Positions 1-7,916 of a stretch of DNA of 64,000 nucleotides are shown piece by piece. Source of the DNA: Jiangella alba (GTDB lineage Bacteria > Actinomycetota > Actinomycetes > Jiangellales > Jiangellaceae). Numbering within the stretch: the stretch's first letter is position 1; each line of letters opens with the position of its first letter. Where the stretch lies: assembly GCF_900106035.1 (NCBI RefSeq), contig NZ_FNUC01000002.1:290476-354475 (forward strand), given 5' to 3'. The notes under the pieces are model-generated. The model saw nothing but the letters and a program-made list of their open reading frames with translations, searched no databases and was not told the origin of the DNA. The position numbers were made by a program, and so were the translations under genes.

Positions 1-139
1 CCTCGATGCGACCCGCCAGCGCCAGGTCGACGAGCAGCGCGCCGCCGAGCGAGTAGTGCAGGGTGCCGGCACCGGCCGGGCTGCCGCTCTCGTCGTCGAG
101 CAGGAGCAGCATGACGTCCTCGACGATGAGCAGATCCAT
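1..139 (-). CDS. GPP34 family phosphoprotein, N-terminal part (cut by window edge)
   Basis: The reverse strand reads from an ATG at 139 to the window edge (46 codons). The N-terminus begins MDLLIVEDVMLLLLDDESG and continues with LHYSLGGALLVDLALAGRI. This strongly resembles the start of actinobacterial GPP34 proteins, relatives of eukaryotic GOLPH3/Vps74, which bind phosphoinositides. The bacterial role is not established. The gene is divergent from the TetR regulator at 209, with about 70 bp between them, so it is a likely target of that regulator. Only the first fifth or so of the expected ~200-230 residues is present, so integrity cannot be judged. The family call rests on the N-terminal motif alone. 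Confidence 0.72.
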   Translation of the reverse strand, partial: MDLLIVEDVMLLLLDDESGSPAGAGTLHYSLGGALLVDLALAGRIE

Positions 140-150
140 CCCACACCCCG

Positions 151-167
151 TTAGTACACTGTGCCAA
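151..167. promoter_or_regulatory. Imperfect palindrome between GPP34 and tetR (candidate TetR operator)
   Basis: TTAGTACACTGTGCCAA is a 17-bp imperfect palindrome (6 of 8 half-site positions match) in the middle of the divergent intergenic region. Size and position fit a TetR-family operator controlling both genes. Its role is inferred and no binding data are implied. Confidence 0.4.
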
Positions 168-194
168 CCCGTGATCGCACGGTAGCACGGTGGT

Positions 195-211
195 GGAGGT
201 GAGCCGGCCTG
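195..211 (+). promoter_or_regulatory. Strong Shine-Dalgarno followed by a CTG start codon
   Basis: GGAGGTGA at 195-202 lies 6 nt before CTG at 209. The frame is closed upstream by TGA at 200-202, and no ATG, GTG or TTG occurs in frame before GTG 284, which would remove helix 1 of the HTH domain. The CTG is therefore the likely initiation codon. Confidence 0.6.
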
Positions 212-793
212 AACGAGCGACGGGAGCAGATCGTCCGCGCCGCGCGCGAGGTCATCGCCGAGAAGGGGACGGCCGGCTTCAGCGTGCGCGCGGTGGCCGC
301 GCGGGCCGGCATCGGCGCCAGCACGCTGCGCTATTACTTCCCGTCGCAGCGCGACCTCTACGAGGCGGTCTTCGGCGCCGCGTTCGACGCCACGCTGCTC
401 GACCTGCGCATCCACGACACCTCCGTCCCGCCCGCCGAACGGCTGGCCGAGTGCCTGGCGCAGCTGCTGCCCCCGGCGCCGCCGCTCGAGCAGGCGGTCG
501 AGCGCTGGCTGGACGTCATCACGGCGACGTTCGGGCCCGGCGGTGCGCCGGAGGCGAGGCTCGCGTGGTCGGCCGTGTCGCGGCGGGCGCGGTCCCGGGT
601 GACGGCGTGGCTGGCGGCGCTCGCGGCGGAGGGTGCGCTGACGGGAGACGTGGCGGCGGTGGAACGGCGTGCGCGGCTGCTGCTCACGGTCGTGGACGGC
701 CTCGCGCTGGGACGGTTGGTGCCGATCGAACGGCTGGACGAGTCGCAGGAACGCTCCGTGCTCGACGACGCGGTCGCCGCCGTGCTCCGCTGA
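209..793 (+). CDS. TetR/AcrR family transcriptional regulator
   Basis: A 194-residue one-component regulator. The N-terminal TetR HTH is clear at residues ~1-50: it starts NERREQIVRAAREV, has the turn region GFSVRAVAARAGIGASTL, and ends in the signature RYYFPSQRDLYEAVF. The C-terminal ~140 residues form the all-helical ligand and dimer domain, whose ligand cannot be deduced. The start is CTG 209, because the perfect upstream ribosome site and the need for HTH helix 1 rule out the first conventional start, GTG 284. The gene is divergent from the GPP34 gene and faces a 17-bp palindrome, so it probably controls itself and that neighbour. Confidence 0.85.
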   Translation: MNERREQIVRAAREVIAEKGTAGFSVRAVAARAGIGASTLRYYFPSQRDLYEAVFGAAFDATLLDLRIHDTSVPPAERLAECLAQLLPPAPPLEQAVERWLDVITATFGPGGAPEARLAWSAVSRRARSRVTAWLAALAAEGALTGDVAAVERRARLLLTVVDGLALGRLVPIERLDESQERSVLDDAVAAVLR

Positions 794-1000
794 GCGTGCC
801 GGCGTCCCCGACGCTTTCGCTGCTGCGGCCGTGCTCCGCTGTGCGTGCCGGCGTTCCCCGCCGGTCCGCTGCTGCGGCCGTGCTCGGTTGGGGGTGTGGC
901 CGTGCTCCGCTGTGCGTGCGGCGTCCCCGCCGCTTTCGCTGCTGCGGCCATGCTCCGCCGGGATGCGGCCGTGCTACGCTGAGCGTGCCGGCTCCCGTCG
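782..1000. repeat. Degenerate repeats downstream of tetR
   Basis: The 794-1167 spacer carries at least three diverged copies of a ~50-70-bp unit built on GCTGCTGCGGCCGTGCTCCG followed by CTGAGCGTGCCGGCG-like sequence. The first copy overlaps the last codons of tetR. The open frames over it are artefacts of base composition. From 1000 to 1167 I see nothing else distinctive. Confidence 0.5.
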
Positions 1001-1167
1001 CTTCACGGCCGCGGGCTCCTCGTCGCGCCCTTCCTGACGCGGCCGCTTCGTCACTGCGGCGCGTCGCCGCGCCTCTCGTCCCGACGCTGCGGAGGCCGCC
1101 GCGCGCCGTCCGTCAACTCTCCTCACCTCGTCGCCGGGCGGCGAGTCCGGCCCGTTAGGGTCGTGGG

Positions 1168-2346
1168 GTGCTGAGAGTCGGGCTGACGGGTGGGATCGGG
1201 GCCGGGAAGTCGGTGGTGGCGCGCCGGCTGGCCGAGCGGGGAGCGACGGTCGTCGACGCGGACGTCATCGCGCGCGAGGTGGTCGAGCCGGGCACACCGG
1301 GACTGGCCGCCGTCGTCGAGGAGTTCGGACCCGGCGTCCTGACGCCCGACGGCGCGCTGGACCGGCCGGCGCTCGGGAAGATCGTCTTCGCCGACGACGA
1401 CCGCCGGGCCGCGCTGAACGCGATCGTCCACCCGCTGGTCGGCCGCCGTCGCCAGGAGTTGGTCGCCGCCGCGGGGCCGGACGCCGTCGTCGTCGAGGAC
1501 ATCCCACTGCTGGTCGAGAACGGGCTGGCCACCGGATTTCCGCTGGTCATCGTCGTGCACGCGACGGAGGAAGAGCGGCTGCGGCGGCTGGTCGACGACC
1601 GCGGCATGACACCGGCCGACGCGCTGGCGCGGATCCGGTCGCAGGCCACCGACGAGCAGCGGCGCGCCGCGGCGGACGTCTGGCTGGACAACTCCGGCGC
1701 GCTTGTGGATATCGAGGCCGCCGTCGACGCCCTGTGGACGGAGCGCCTGGCGCCGTTCGAGGAGCACCTGCGGACCCGGACCGCCGCGCCCCGTTCGCCG
1801 CACGCCGTCGTCGTCGAGCCGGACCCGACGTGGGCGGTGCAGGGGGAGCGGCTGCTGGGGCGCATCCGGCGCGTGGCGGGGGACCGGCTGATCCGGTCGG
1901 ACCATCATGGCTCGACGTCGGTGCCCGGGCTGCCGGCGAAGGACGTGATCGACGTGCAGTTGGTCGTCGCGGACCTGGCGACGGCGGAGGAGGTCGCCGG
2001 CGAGCTGGCCGAGGTCGGCCTCGTCCGGCGGCCGGACCGCTGGTGGGACGTCGATCGCGACGGCGTCGAGCGCGACAAGGTGCTGGCCGGCAACGCCGAT
2101 CCCGGCCGCGCCGTCAACTGCCACATCCGCCCCGTCACGTCGCCCTCGTGGCGCGACGGCCTGCTGCTGCGCGACTGGCTGCGGGCGCACCCGGACGCCG
2201 TCGCCGAGTATGCGGCGCTCAAGCGCGACCTCGCCGCCCAGCCGCACGGCTCCGTCGACGAGTACGCGGAACGCAAGACGCCGTGGATCAACGCCTCCCT
2301 CACCCGAGCCGACGCCTGGGCGGAGGAGGTCGGCTGGGACGTGTGA
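1168..2346 (+). CDS. coaE: Dephospho-CoA kinase fused to GrpB/UPF0157 domain
   Basis: Catalyses the last step of coenzyme A synthesis, ATP-dependent phosphorylation of the dephospho-CoA ribose 3'-OH, in the cytoplasm. Residues ~1-200 are CoaE: P-loop GLTGGIGAGKS at 5-15, the DADVIAREVVEPG substrate region, and VVEDIPLLVENG. Residues ~215-392 are a GrpB/UPF0157 nucleotidyltransferase-like domain (GSTSVPGLPAKDVIDVQL). This fusion is typical of actinobacterial CoaE, which is about 390-410 residues against ~200 in other bacteria, so 392 is full length. The start is GTG 1168. The function of the second domain is unsettled. It stands alone on its strand, with repeat-filled spacers on both sides. 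Confidence 0.93.
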   Translation: MLRVGLTGGIGAGKSVVARRLAERGATVVDADVIAREVVEPGTPGLAAVVEEFGPGVLTPDGALDRPALGKIVFADDDRRAALNAIVHPLVGRRRQELVAAAGPDAVVVEDIPLLVENGLATGFPLVIVVHATEEERLRRLVDDRGMTPADALARIRSQATDEQRRAAADVWLDNSGALVDIEAAVDALWTERLAPFEEHLRTRTAAPRSPHAVVVEPDPTWAVQGERLLGRIRRVAGDRLIRSDHHGSTSVPGLPAKDVIDVQLVVADLATAEEVAGELAEVGLVRRPDRWWDVDRDGVERDKVLAGNADPGRAVNCHIRPVTSPSWRDGLLLRDWLRAHPDAVAEYAALKRDLAAQPHGSVDEYAERKTPWINASLTRADAWAEEVGWDV

Positions 2347-2359
2347 CGGTGCACCCGAC

Positions 2360-2513
2360 CTGACGGACGGAAGTCGCGCCGCCGTTGCGCCGTGGTAGGT
2401 ATGACCCTCCCCGTTCGGGTGGGTGGCCCACCCTACGGGCGGGCACCGACAACGTCGCGCCGCGAGCGCCGGCTGCTCGGCGAGACGAACCCCGGCGGCC
2501 GGGTACGGCGAAC
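2360..2513. repeat. Long direct repeat, copy 1, containing a stable hairpin element
   Basis: About 154 bp that recur 200 bp downstream with few changes. The core at 2411-2440 is a nested hairpin: CCCGT..ACGGG around GGGTGGG-TGG-CCCACCC. The same core occurs again at 50229-50283, so this is a dispersed family. The surrounding 2347-2773 spacer holds only this repeat pair and a short tandem of CTGCGACTACGCGCCCGGCG near 2749-2788. Confidence 0.85.
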
Positions 2514-2560
2514 CGCGTCCGGCGCGAGCACGAGTCGCCCTTGGCGATGGCGCAGCCGAT

Positions 2561-2713
2561 CTGACGACGGGAGTGGCGCCGCCGTTGCGCCGTGGTAGGT
2601 ATGACCCTCCCCGTTCGGGTGGGTGGCCCACCCTACGGGTGGGCGCCGACAACGTCGCGCCGCGAACGCCGACTGCCCGGCGAGGCGAACTCCGGCGGCC
2701 GGGCACGGCGAAC
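2561..2713. repeat. Long direct repeat, copy 2
   Basis: Second copy of the 2360-2513 element, offset by 200 bp, with the same CCCGT/GGGTGGG-TGG-CCCACCC/ACGGG hairpin at 2611-2640 and the same GCCGACAACGTCGCGCCGCG 3' part. Confidence 0.85.
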
Positions 2714-2773
2714 GGACGGAGCACGGCCGCCCACGACCGTCCGTTCGCTGCGACTACGCGCCCGGCGCTGCGA

Positions 2774-4225
2774 CTACGCGCCCGGCGGCGCGACCCCGGG
2801 CTGCGGCCAGACGCCCGAAGGACCGTCCGCCATCGAACCGGCACCGTCGGTCGCGCCGCCGAAGAGGCTGCGGGTCAGGGCCTCCGAGTCGCTCAGCATC
2901 TCGTCCAGTGCGACGGAGAGGTCGTCGTCGCCGGGTGGGTGGCCGGCGGAGGCGGCGGTGAGGACGGCGCGGCGCATCAGTTCCTTCGCGAACGACGCCG
3001 TCGTGCCGTCGGCGCGCTCGGCGGCGGCGTCCAGCGCGGCCGCCGAGAACGGCAGATCGCGCGCGTACAGCCGGTTCAGCCGTCGCCGGGCGGCGGCGTC
3101 GGGCAGCGGGATCTCGGCGGCGAGGTCGACCCGGCCGGGCCGCTGGGCGAGGGCGGGCTCGAGCAGGTCGGCGCGGTTGGTGGTGAGGACGAACGCGACG
3201 TCGGCGTCGGCGGCGAGGCCGTCGAGCGCGTCGAGGGCCTCGAACAACAGCGGCTGCGGCCCGCCGGAGAGGGTGCGGTCCTCGGCGATCAGGTCGCAGT
3301 CCTCCAACACGACGACGGCCGGCTCGAGCGCGCGGGCGGTCTCGGCGGCCACCTGGACCAGCCGCAGCGACCGCCCGGACAACACGATGACCGTGGTGCC
3401 GGGGCTGACGGCCATGAGGTAGCGGACGGTGTGCGTCTTGCCGGTGCCGGGCGGCCCGAAGAGCAGCACCCCGCGCTTGAGGTGCTGGCCGGCGGCCCGC
3501 AGCGCGTCGCGGTGGCGGGCGATGCCGGTGAGGTGTCGCTCGATGCGGGCGAGCACGCCGTCGGGCAGGACGACGTCGCCGGCGGTGAGGGTGGGGCGGC
3601 GCAGGAACGTGACGTCGCCGTTGCTGGCGCCGAACTCGGCCGGCGCGAACGTGACGACCTGCCCGCGCAGCACGCTGCGCTCGGCCATGAGCAGGTGCAA
3701 CTCGTCGAGGAAGGCGGGGACGACGGCGTCGGACGCGGCCAGCACCTCCAGCTCGGGCTGCTCGCGCCCGAACTGCGGCTGGGCGTCGCGCTGCAGGACG
3801 ACCAGCCCGACGCCGTCGTAGGTGAGCAGGTGCAGGCCGAACGCGACGACCTGACGGCTGGTGTCGGGGCCGGTGGGGACGCGCGCGTAGTCGACCGGGC
3901 CGACGGGGAAGACGCCGTGGATGCCGGCGTTCTCGATGATCTCGGCCAGTGAGGAGTGCCGCCGGGCCATGCCGCCGCCGACGCCGATGAGGCGGCGCCC
4001 GCCGTGGCGGCCGGCGAGGGCCTCCAGCGCGACGTCGGCGTCGGCGTAGCGCAGCGACGAGACCTGCTCGGTGACGACCGGAAGGGACCGGGGCGCGACG
4101 CCCAGGTGCTCCTGGAGGACCGGGAGCAGCGGCTGGACCGGGTCGGACTCGTCGCGCACCTGGTGCACGACCTCGGCGAGAAAGGTGCGGAACGTGGTCA
4201 CGAACCTGCGGGTTTCGTCGTCCAT
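2774..4225 (-). CDS. AAA+ family ATPase
   Basis: A 483-residue cytoplasmic protein. Residues ~1-210 are a family-specific N-terminal domain I do not recognise. Residues ~250-440 are an AAA+ module: Walker A GPPGTGKT at 257-264, Walker B VVVLEDCD at 304-311, sensor-1 TTN at 348-350 and an arginine-finger region QRPGRVD at 361-367. The second Walker B acidic position reads ED-C-D rather than DEID, a normal variant in this ATP-dependent remodelling group. The C-terminal ~40 residues are low-complexity and probably disordered. It is monocistronic, divergent from uvrB with only ~60 bp between starts. The substrate is unknown. Confidence 0.85.
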   Translation of the reverse strand: MDDETRRFVTTFRTFLAEVVHQVRDESDPVQPLLPVLQEHLGVAPRSLPVVTEQVSSLRYADADVALEALAGRHGGRRLIGVGGGMARRHSSLAEIIENAGIHGVFPVGPVDYARVPTGPDTSRQVVAFGLHLLTYDGVGLVVLQRDAQPQFGREQPELEVLAASDAVVPAFLDELHLLMAERSVLRGQVVTFAPAEFGASNGDVTFLRRPTLTAGDVVLPDGVLARIERHLTGIARHRDALRAAGQHLKRGVLLFGPPGTGKTHTVRYLMAVSPGTTVIVLSGRSLRLVQVAAETARALEPAVVVLEDCDLIAEDRTLSGGPQPLLFEALDALDGLAADADVAFVLTTNRADLLEPALAQRPGRVDLAAEIPLPDAAARRRLNRLYARDLPFSAAALDAAAERADGTTASFAKELMRRAVLTAASAGHPPGDDDLSVALDEMLSDSEALTRSLFGGATDGAGSMADGPSGVWPQPGVAPPGA

Positions 4226-4284
4226 CGCTGTGAGCGTAGCCGTACCCCCGGACCTTGTCGGTGGCAGCGCATACCGTTGTTCTC

Positions 4285-6396
4285 ATGCGCGCGGCTAGTG
4301 AAATCTCCCGGGTGGTGGCGCCCTTCGAGGTCGTCAGTGAGTGGGAGCCGTCCGGAGACCAGCCGGCGGCCATCGACGACCTCGAGCGGCGGATCCGTGC
4401 GGGCGACAAAGACACCGTCCTGCTCGGCGCCACCGGCACGGGCAAGAGCGCCACCACGGCCTGGCTGGTCGAGCGGCTGCAGCGGCCCACGCTGGTCATG
4501 GTGCCGAACAAGACGCTGGCGGCCCAGTTCGCCAACGAACTGCGCGAGATGTTCCCGAACAACGCGGTCGAGTACTTCGTCTCCTACTACGACTACTACC
4601 AGCCCGAGGCGTACGTCCCGCAGAGCGACACCTACATCGAGAAGGACTCCTCCATCAACGAGGAGGTCGAGCGGCTCCGGCACTCGGCTACGTGGTCGCT
4701 GCTGACCAGGCGCGACGTCATCGTGGTGGCCACGGTGTCGTGCATCTACGGCCTGGGCTCGGCCGACGAGTACCTCCACCGCATGGTGCACCTCAAGGTC
4801 GGCGACGAGAAGAACCGCGAGGGGCTGCTGCGCGAGCTGGTCGACGTCCAGTACACGAGGAACGACCAGAACCTCACCCGTGGCACGTTCCGGGTGCGCG
4901 GCGACACCCTCGAGATCATCCCGATGTACGACGAGCTGGCCGTGCGGGTCGAGTTCTTCGGCGACGAGATCGAGCGCATCATGACCATGCACCCGCTCAC
5001 CGGCGAGGTCATGCGCGAGGAGCAGGAGACGTACGTCGCGCCGGCCACCCACTACGTGTCCGGCCGCGACCGCATGGAACGCGCCATCGGCAGCATCGAG
5101 GCCGAGCTCGAGGAGCGGCTGGCCGAGTTCGAGCGGCAGGGCAAGCTGCTCGAGGCCCAGCGGCTGCGCATGCGCACCACCTACGACATCGAGATGATGC
5201 GCGAGGTCGGGTTCACGTCCGGCATCGAGAACTACTCGCGGCACATGGACGACCGCGCGCCCGGGTCGGCGCCGAACTGCCTGCTCGACTACTTCCCCGA
5301 CGACTTCCTGCTGGTCATCGACGAGTCGCACGTCACCGTCCCGCAGATCGGCGGCATGTACGAGGGTGACATGAGCCGCAAGCGCACCCTCGTCGACCAC
5401 GGGTTCCGGCTGCCCAGCGCCATGGACAACCGGCCGCTGCGGTTCGAGGAGTTCCTCGAGCGCATCGGCCAGACGGTGTACCTCTCGGCCACGCCCGGCC
5501 CGTACGAGATGGAGAAGGTCGACTCCGTCGTCGAGCAGATCATCCGGCCGACCGGCCTGGTCGACCCCGAGGTCGTGGTCAAGGCCACGAAGGGCCAGAT
5601 CGACGACCTCATCCACGAGATCCGGCTTCGGGTCGAGCGCGACGAGCGGGTCCTCGTCACCACGCTCACCAAGAAGATGGCCGAAGACCTCACCGACTAC
5701 CTGCTCGAACGCGGCATCCAGGTGCGCTACCTGCACAGTGAGGTCGACACCCTGCGCCGGGTCGAACTGCTGCGCGAACTGCGCGTCGGCGAGTTCGACG
5801 TGCTCGTCGGCATCAACCTGCTCCGCGAGGGCCTCGACCTGCCGGAGGTGTCGCTGGTCAGCATCCTCGACGCCGACAAGGAAGGGTTCCTCCGGTCCGG
5901 CACGTCGCTGATCCAGACCATCGGCCGCGCCGCCCGCAACGTGTCCGGCCAGGTGCACATGTACGCCGACACCATCACGCCGTCCATGCAGAACGCCATC
6001 GAAGAGACCAACCGGCGGCGCGAGAAGCAGGTCGCCTACAACCGCGAGCACGGCATCGACCCCACCCCGTTGCGCAAGCGCATCAGCGACATCACCCAGA
6101 TGCTGGCCCGCGAGGACGCCGACACCGAGGCGCTCATCGGCGGGTCCGGGCGGGCCGCCAGCCGCGGCAAGTCGCCGGTGCCGGGTGTGCGCGCGAGTGT
6201 CGGCAGCGCCGGCAAGCACGCCGCCGACCTGGCGGGCATGCCCGCCGCCGACCTCGCTGGCCTCATCCAGCAGCTCAGCGACCAGATGCACGCCGCGGCG
6301 GCCGAGCTGCAGTTCGAGCTGGCGGCCCGGCTGCGCGACGAGATCTCGGAGCTGAAGAAGGAGCTGCGCGGCATGCACGAGGCCGGCGTCGGCTGA
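4285..6396 (+). CDS. uvrB: UvrABC excinuclease subunit B
   Basis: The DNA-damage-verifying helicase-like subunit of nucleotide excision repair; it is loaded by UvrA and recruits UvrC. Visible are Walker A GATGTGKS (48-55), the beta-hairpin [10 protein letters not shown] (101-110) that locks on damaged DNA, the DESH box at 346-349, the helicase motif IGRAARN, and a C-terminal UVR coiled-coil motif (~660-695) that binds UvrC. The 703-residue length is normal. ATG 4285 was chosen because the family N-terminus begins just before [16 protein letters not shown] 30 nt upstream only adds non-conserved residues. TACCGT at 4272-4277 ends 7 nt before this ATG, suggesting a leaderless transcript. Confidence 0.97.
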   Translation: MRAASEISRVVAPFEVVSEWEPSGDQPAAIDDLERRIRAGDKDTVLLGATGTGKSATTAWLVERLQRPTLVMVPNKTLAAQFANELREMFPNNAVEYFVSYYDYYQPEAYVPQSDTYIEKDSSINEEVERLRHSATWSLLTRRDVIVVATVSCIYGLGSADEYLHRMVHLKVGDEKNREGLLRELVDVQYTRNDQNLTRGTFRVRGDTLEIIPMYDELAVRVEFFGDEIERIMTMHPLTGEVMREEQETYVAPATHYVSGRDRMERAIGSIEAELEERLAEFERQGKLLEAQRLRMRTTYDIEMMREVGFTSGIENYSRHMDDRAPGSAPNCLLDYFPDDFLLVIDESHVTVPQIGGMYEGDMSRKRTLVDHGFRLPSAMDNRPLRFEEFLERIGQTVYLSATPGPYEMEKVDSVVEQIIRPTGLVDPEVVVKATKGQIDDLIHEIRLRVERDERVLVTTLTKKMAEDLTDYLLERGIQVRYLHSEVDTLRRVELLRELRVGEFDVLVGINLLREGLDLPEVSLVSILDADKEGFLRSGTSLIQTIGRAARNVSGQVHMYADTITPSMQNAIEETNRRREKQVAYNREHGIDPTPLRKRISDITQMLAREDADTEALIGGSGRAASRGKSPVPGVRASVGSAGKHAADLAGMPAADLAGLIQQLSDQMHAAAAELQFELAARLRDEISELKKELRGMHEAGVG

Positions 6397-6444
6397 CCCC
6401 GCGACGGCCGGGTGCGGCTGACGTGGCGGCCGGGGACGCGACGG

Positions 6445-6675
6445 GGGCAGGGCGGTGGCGCGTGGCCATGGTGCGGGCGGGTGTGTGGCTGGGCAGGGCG
6501 GTGGCGCGTGGCCATGGTGCGGGCGGGTGTGTGGCTGGGCAGGGCGGTGGCGCGTGGCCATGCCGCGGGGGGGTGTGTGGCTGGGCAGGGCGGTGGCGCG
6601 TGGCCATGCCGCGGGGCGGGTGTGTGGCTGGGCAGGGCGGTGGCGCGTGGCCATGCGGCGGGGCGGGTGAGCGGC
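6445..6675. repeat. Five tandem copies of a 46-47-bp unit
   Basis: Units starting GGGCAGGGCGGTGGCGCGTGG begin at 6445, 6491, 6537, 6583 and 6630, giving periods of 46, 46, 46 and 47. The array fills most of the 6397-6834 spacer between uvrB and the next gene. The apparent Pro/His/Arg-rich reverse ORFs over it are simply translations of the repeat. Confidence 0.9.
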
Positions 6676-6798
6676 CGGGCCCGGTGGGGCGTCGTCGCGG
6701 CTCGTGAGTGGCGTCGCCGTGTCGGCAACAGCGACGCCACCCCGATCGGTGCGCCGGCGGCCGGCCGATAGGGTGTCCGGCGACACGACACCATCCGT

Positions 6799-6837
6799 GG
6801 GGAGGCCCGCACCCATGAGCGGCGCCAGGCGCTGATG
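6799..6837 (+). promoter_or_regulatory. SD plus 6-codon upstream ORF overlapping the regulator start (TGATG)
   Basis: GGGGAGG at 6799-6805 is followed after 9 nt by ATG 6815, which opens a six-codon frame (M-S-G-A-R-R-stop). Its stop TGA ends at 6835, sharing its A with ATG 6835 of the regulator. The arrangement suggests translational coupling or a short leader peptide. The alternative is that the SD serves the regulator ATG directly at long range. Confidence 0.35.
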
Positions 6838-7791
6838 CTCACCGTTCTGGGCGCGTCCGACGACGAGGACCGGGTCTACGGGCAGCTTGTGTCCGTGGTC
6901 TCCGCGACGGCAGCCGAGCTCGCGGCGGTCACCGGGCTCGGCGCCGGGGCGGTCGACACCGCGCTCGAACGGCTGGAGGCGCGCGGACTGGCCGGCCGGA
7001 CCGCCGATGCGCCGGTGCGGTTCGTCGCTGCGTCGCCAGGCGTCGTCGAGGCGATGATCGCCGAGCGGCTGAGCGAGCTCCGCTCGGCGCAGCAGACGCT
7101 GGACCGGCTGGTCGCCCAGCACCGCAGCAACGCGCTGACCAGGGAGGCATCGGGGGTCTTCGAGATCGTCCGGGGCGCGGAGGCGCTGCGCCAGACGGCG
7201 ATGAACCTGTTCGCCGCCGCCCGGTTCCAGGTGCTCAACCTCGTGAAGCCACCGATCATCGCCGTCCGCAGCGAAGAGGGCGTGCAGCCCGGCCCGTCGG
7301 TGCGCGGCCGGACGGTGTTCGAGACCGAGGCGCTGGAGACCCAAGGCGCGTTGCAGGCGGTCCGCGCCGGGCTGCGCGACGGCGACCAGGTTCGCGTGCA
7401 CACCAGGCTCCCGGTGAAGATGCTGGTCATCGACCGGTCGGTGGCCATGCTGCCGATGGCGCGCGACGACACCACGCCGGTCGGCGTGCTGATCCGCCGC
7501 GGCGCCGTGCTGGACGCGCTGCTCGAGTTGTTCGACTTCGTGTGGGCGACCGCCATCCCGCTGCACGTCGACAGCGAGAACTCCCCGCCGCCACGCGAGC
7601 CGTTCCTCGACCCCGACGAGCGCCGGCTGCTGTCGCTGCTGCTGTCCGGGCTGACCGACGAGGCCATCGCCGCCCACCGCGGCACCAGCACCCGCACCGT
7701 CCAGCGCAAGGTCCAGGCGCTCATGAATCGGGCCCAGGTGCGCACCCGCATGCAGTTGGCCTGGGAGGCCTCGCGCCGCGGCTGGGTGTGA
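6835..7791 (+). CDS. TrmB/LuxR-type hybrid transcriptional regulator, next to S8 peptidase
   Basis: A 318-residue regulator with two probable DNA-binding ends. The N-terminal ~65 residues look like a TrmB-type winged helix (LGASDDEDRVYGQLV, then ATAAELAAVTGLGAGAV). The C-terminal ~55 residues are a LuxR-like HTH (LLSGLTDEAIAAH, then GTSTRTVQRKVQALM). The middle ~150 residues resemble the phospholipase-D-like sensor fold of TrmB-type proteins, but no ligand can be named. It is a paralogue of the protein encoded at 15671-16627. It lies 125 bp upstream of, and co-oriented with, the S8 peptidase gene at 7917, so it is the obvious candidate regulator of it. Confidence 0.8.
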   Translation: MLTVLGASDDEDRVYGQLVSVVSATAAELAAVTGLGAGAVDTALERLEARGLAGRTADAPVRFVAASPGVVEAMIAERLSELRSAQQTLDRLVAQHRSNALTREASGVFEIVRGAEALRQTAMNLFAAARFQVLNLVKPPIIAVRSEEGVQPGPSVRGRTVFETEALETQGALQAVRAGLRDGDQVRVHTRLPVKMLVIDRSVAMLPMARDDTTPVGVLIRRGAVLDALLELFDFVWATAIPLHVDSENSPPPREPFLDPDERRLLSLLLSGLTDEAIAAHRGTSTRTVQRKVQALMNRAQVRTRMQLAWEASRRGWV

Positions 7792-7854
7792 CTCGCCCGC
7801 GGGCGACCGCGTGTCGTCTCTGTGACATTGGCACACAGTCGCCGCCGCCAGCCG

Positions 7855-7884
7855 TTGAGTTCGGATTCACCCGATTCGTACGGT
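7855..7884 (+). promoter_or_regulatory. Candidate promoter of the first S8 peptidase gene
   Basis: TTGAGT (7855-7860), an 18-nt spacer, then TACGGT (7879-7884), 32 nt before the GTG start. A dyad CTGTG..CACAG at 7820-7838 just upstream could be a binding site for the neighbouring regulator. Both are pattern-based. Confidence 0.45.
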
Positions 7885-7916
7885 GACGCCCTGGCTCCCG
7901 CCCCCAGGAGGACGTT

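Noticed and set aside
190..1158. Long + strand frame over tetR and its downstream spacer
   Set aside because: Arg/Gly/Ala/Pro-rich translation with no family features; it is the out-of-frame shadow of tetR and the following repeats.
4230..4290. LexA/SOS box in front of uvrB, uvrA or uvrC
   Set aside because: I looked for GAAC-N4-GTTC-like palindromes in the three upstream regions and found none convincing.
6445..6675. Possible CRISPR array
   Set aside because: The units are contiguous tandem copies without spacers, and no cas genes are nearby; the same holds for the arrays at 49982 and 55981.
6036..6842. Reverse Pro/His-rich ORFs over the 46-bp array
   Set aside because: They read HRPAQPHTP-type text only because of the tandem repeat; no start context or homology, and part overlaps uvrB.
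4198..7836. 1,212-codon reverse frame opposite uvrB and the first regulator
   Set aside because: Antisense shadow in G+C-rich DNA; the opposite strand encodes well-conserved UvrB, and the middle of the frame just translates the 46-bp repeats.
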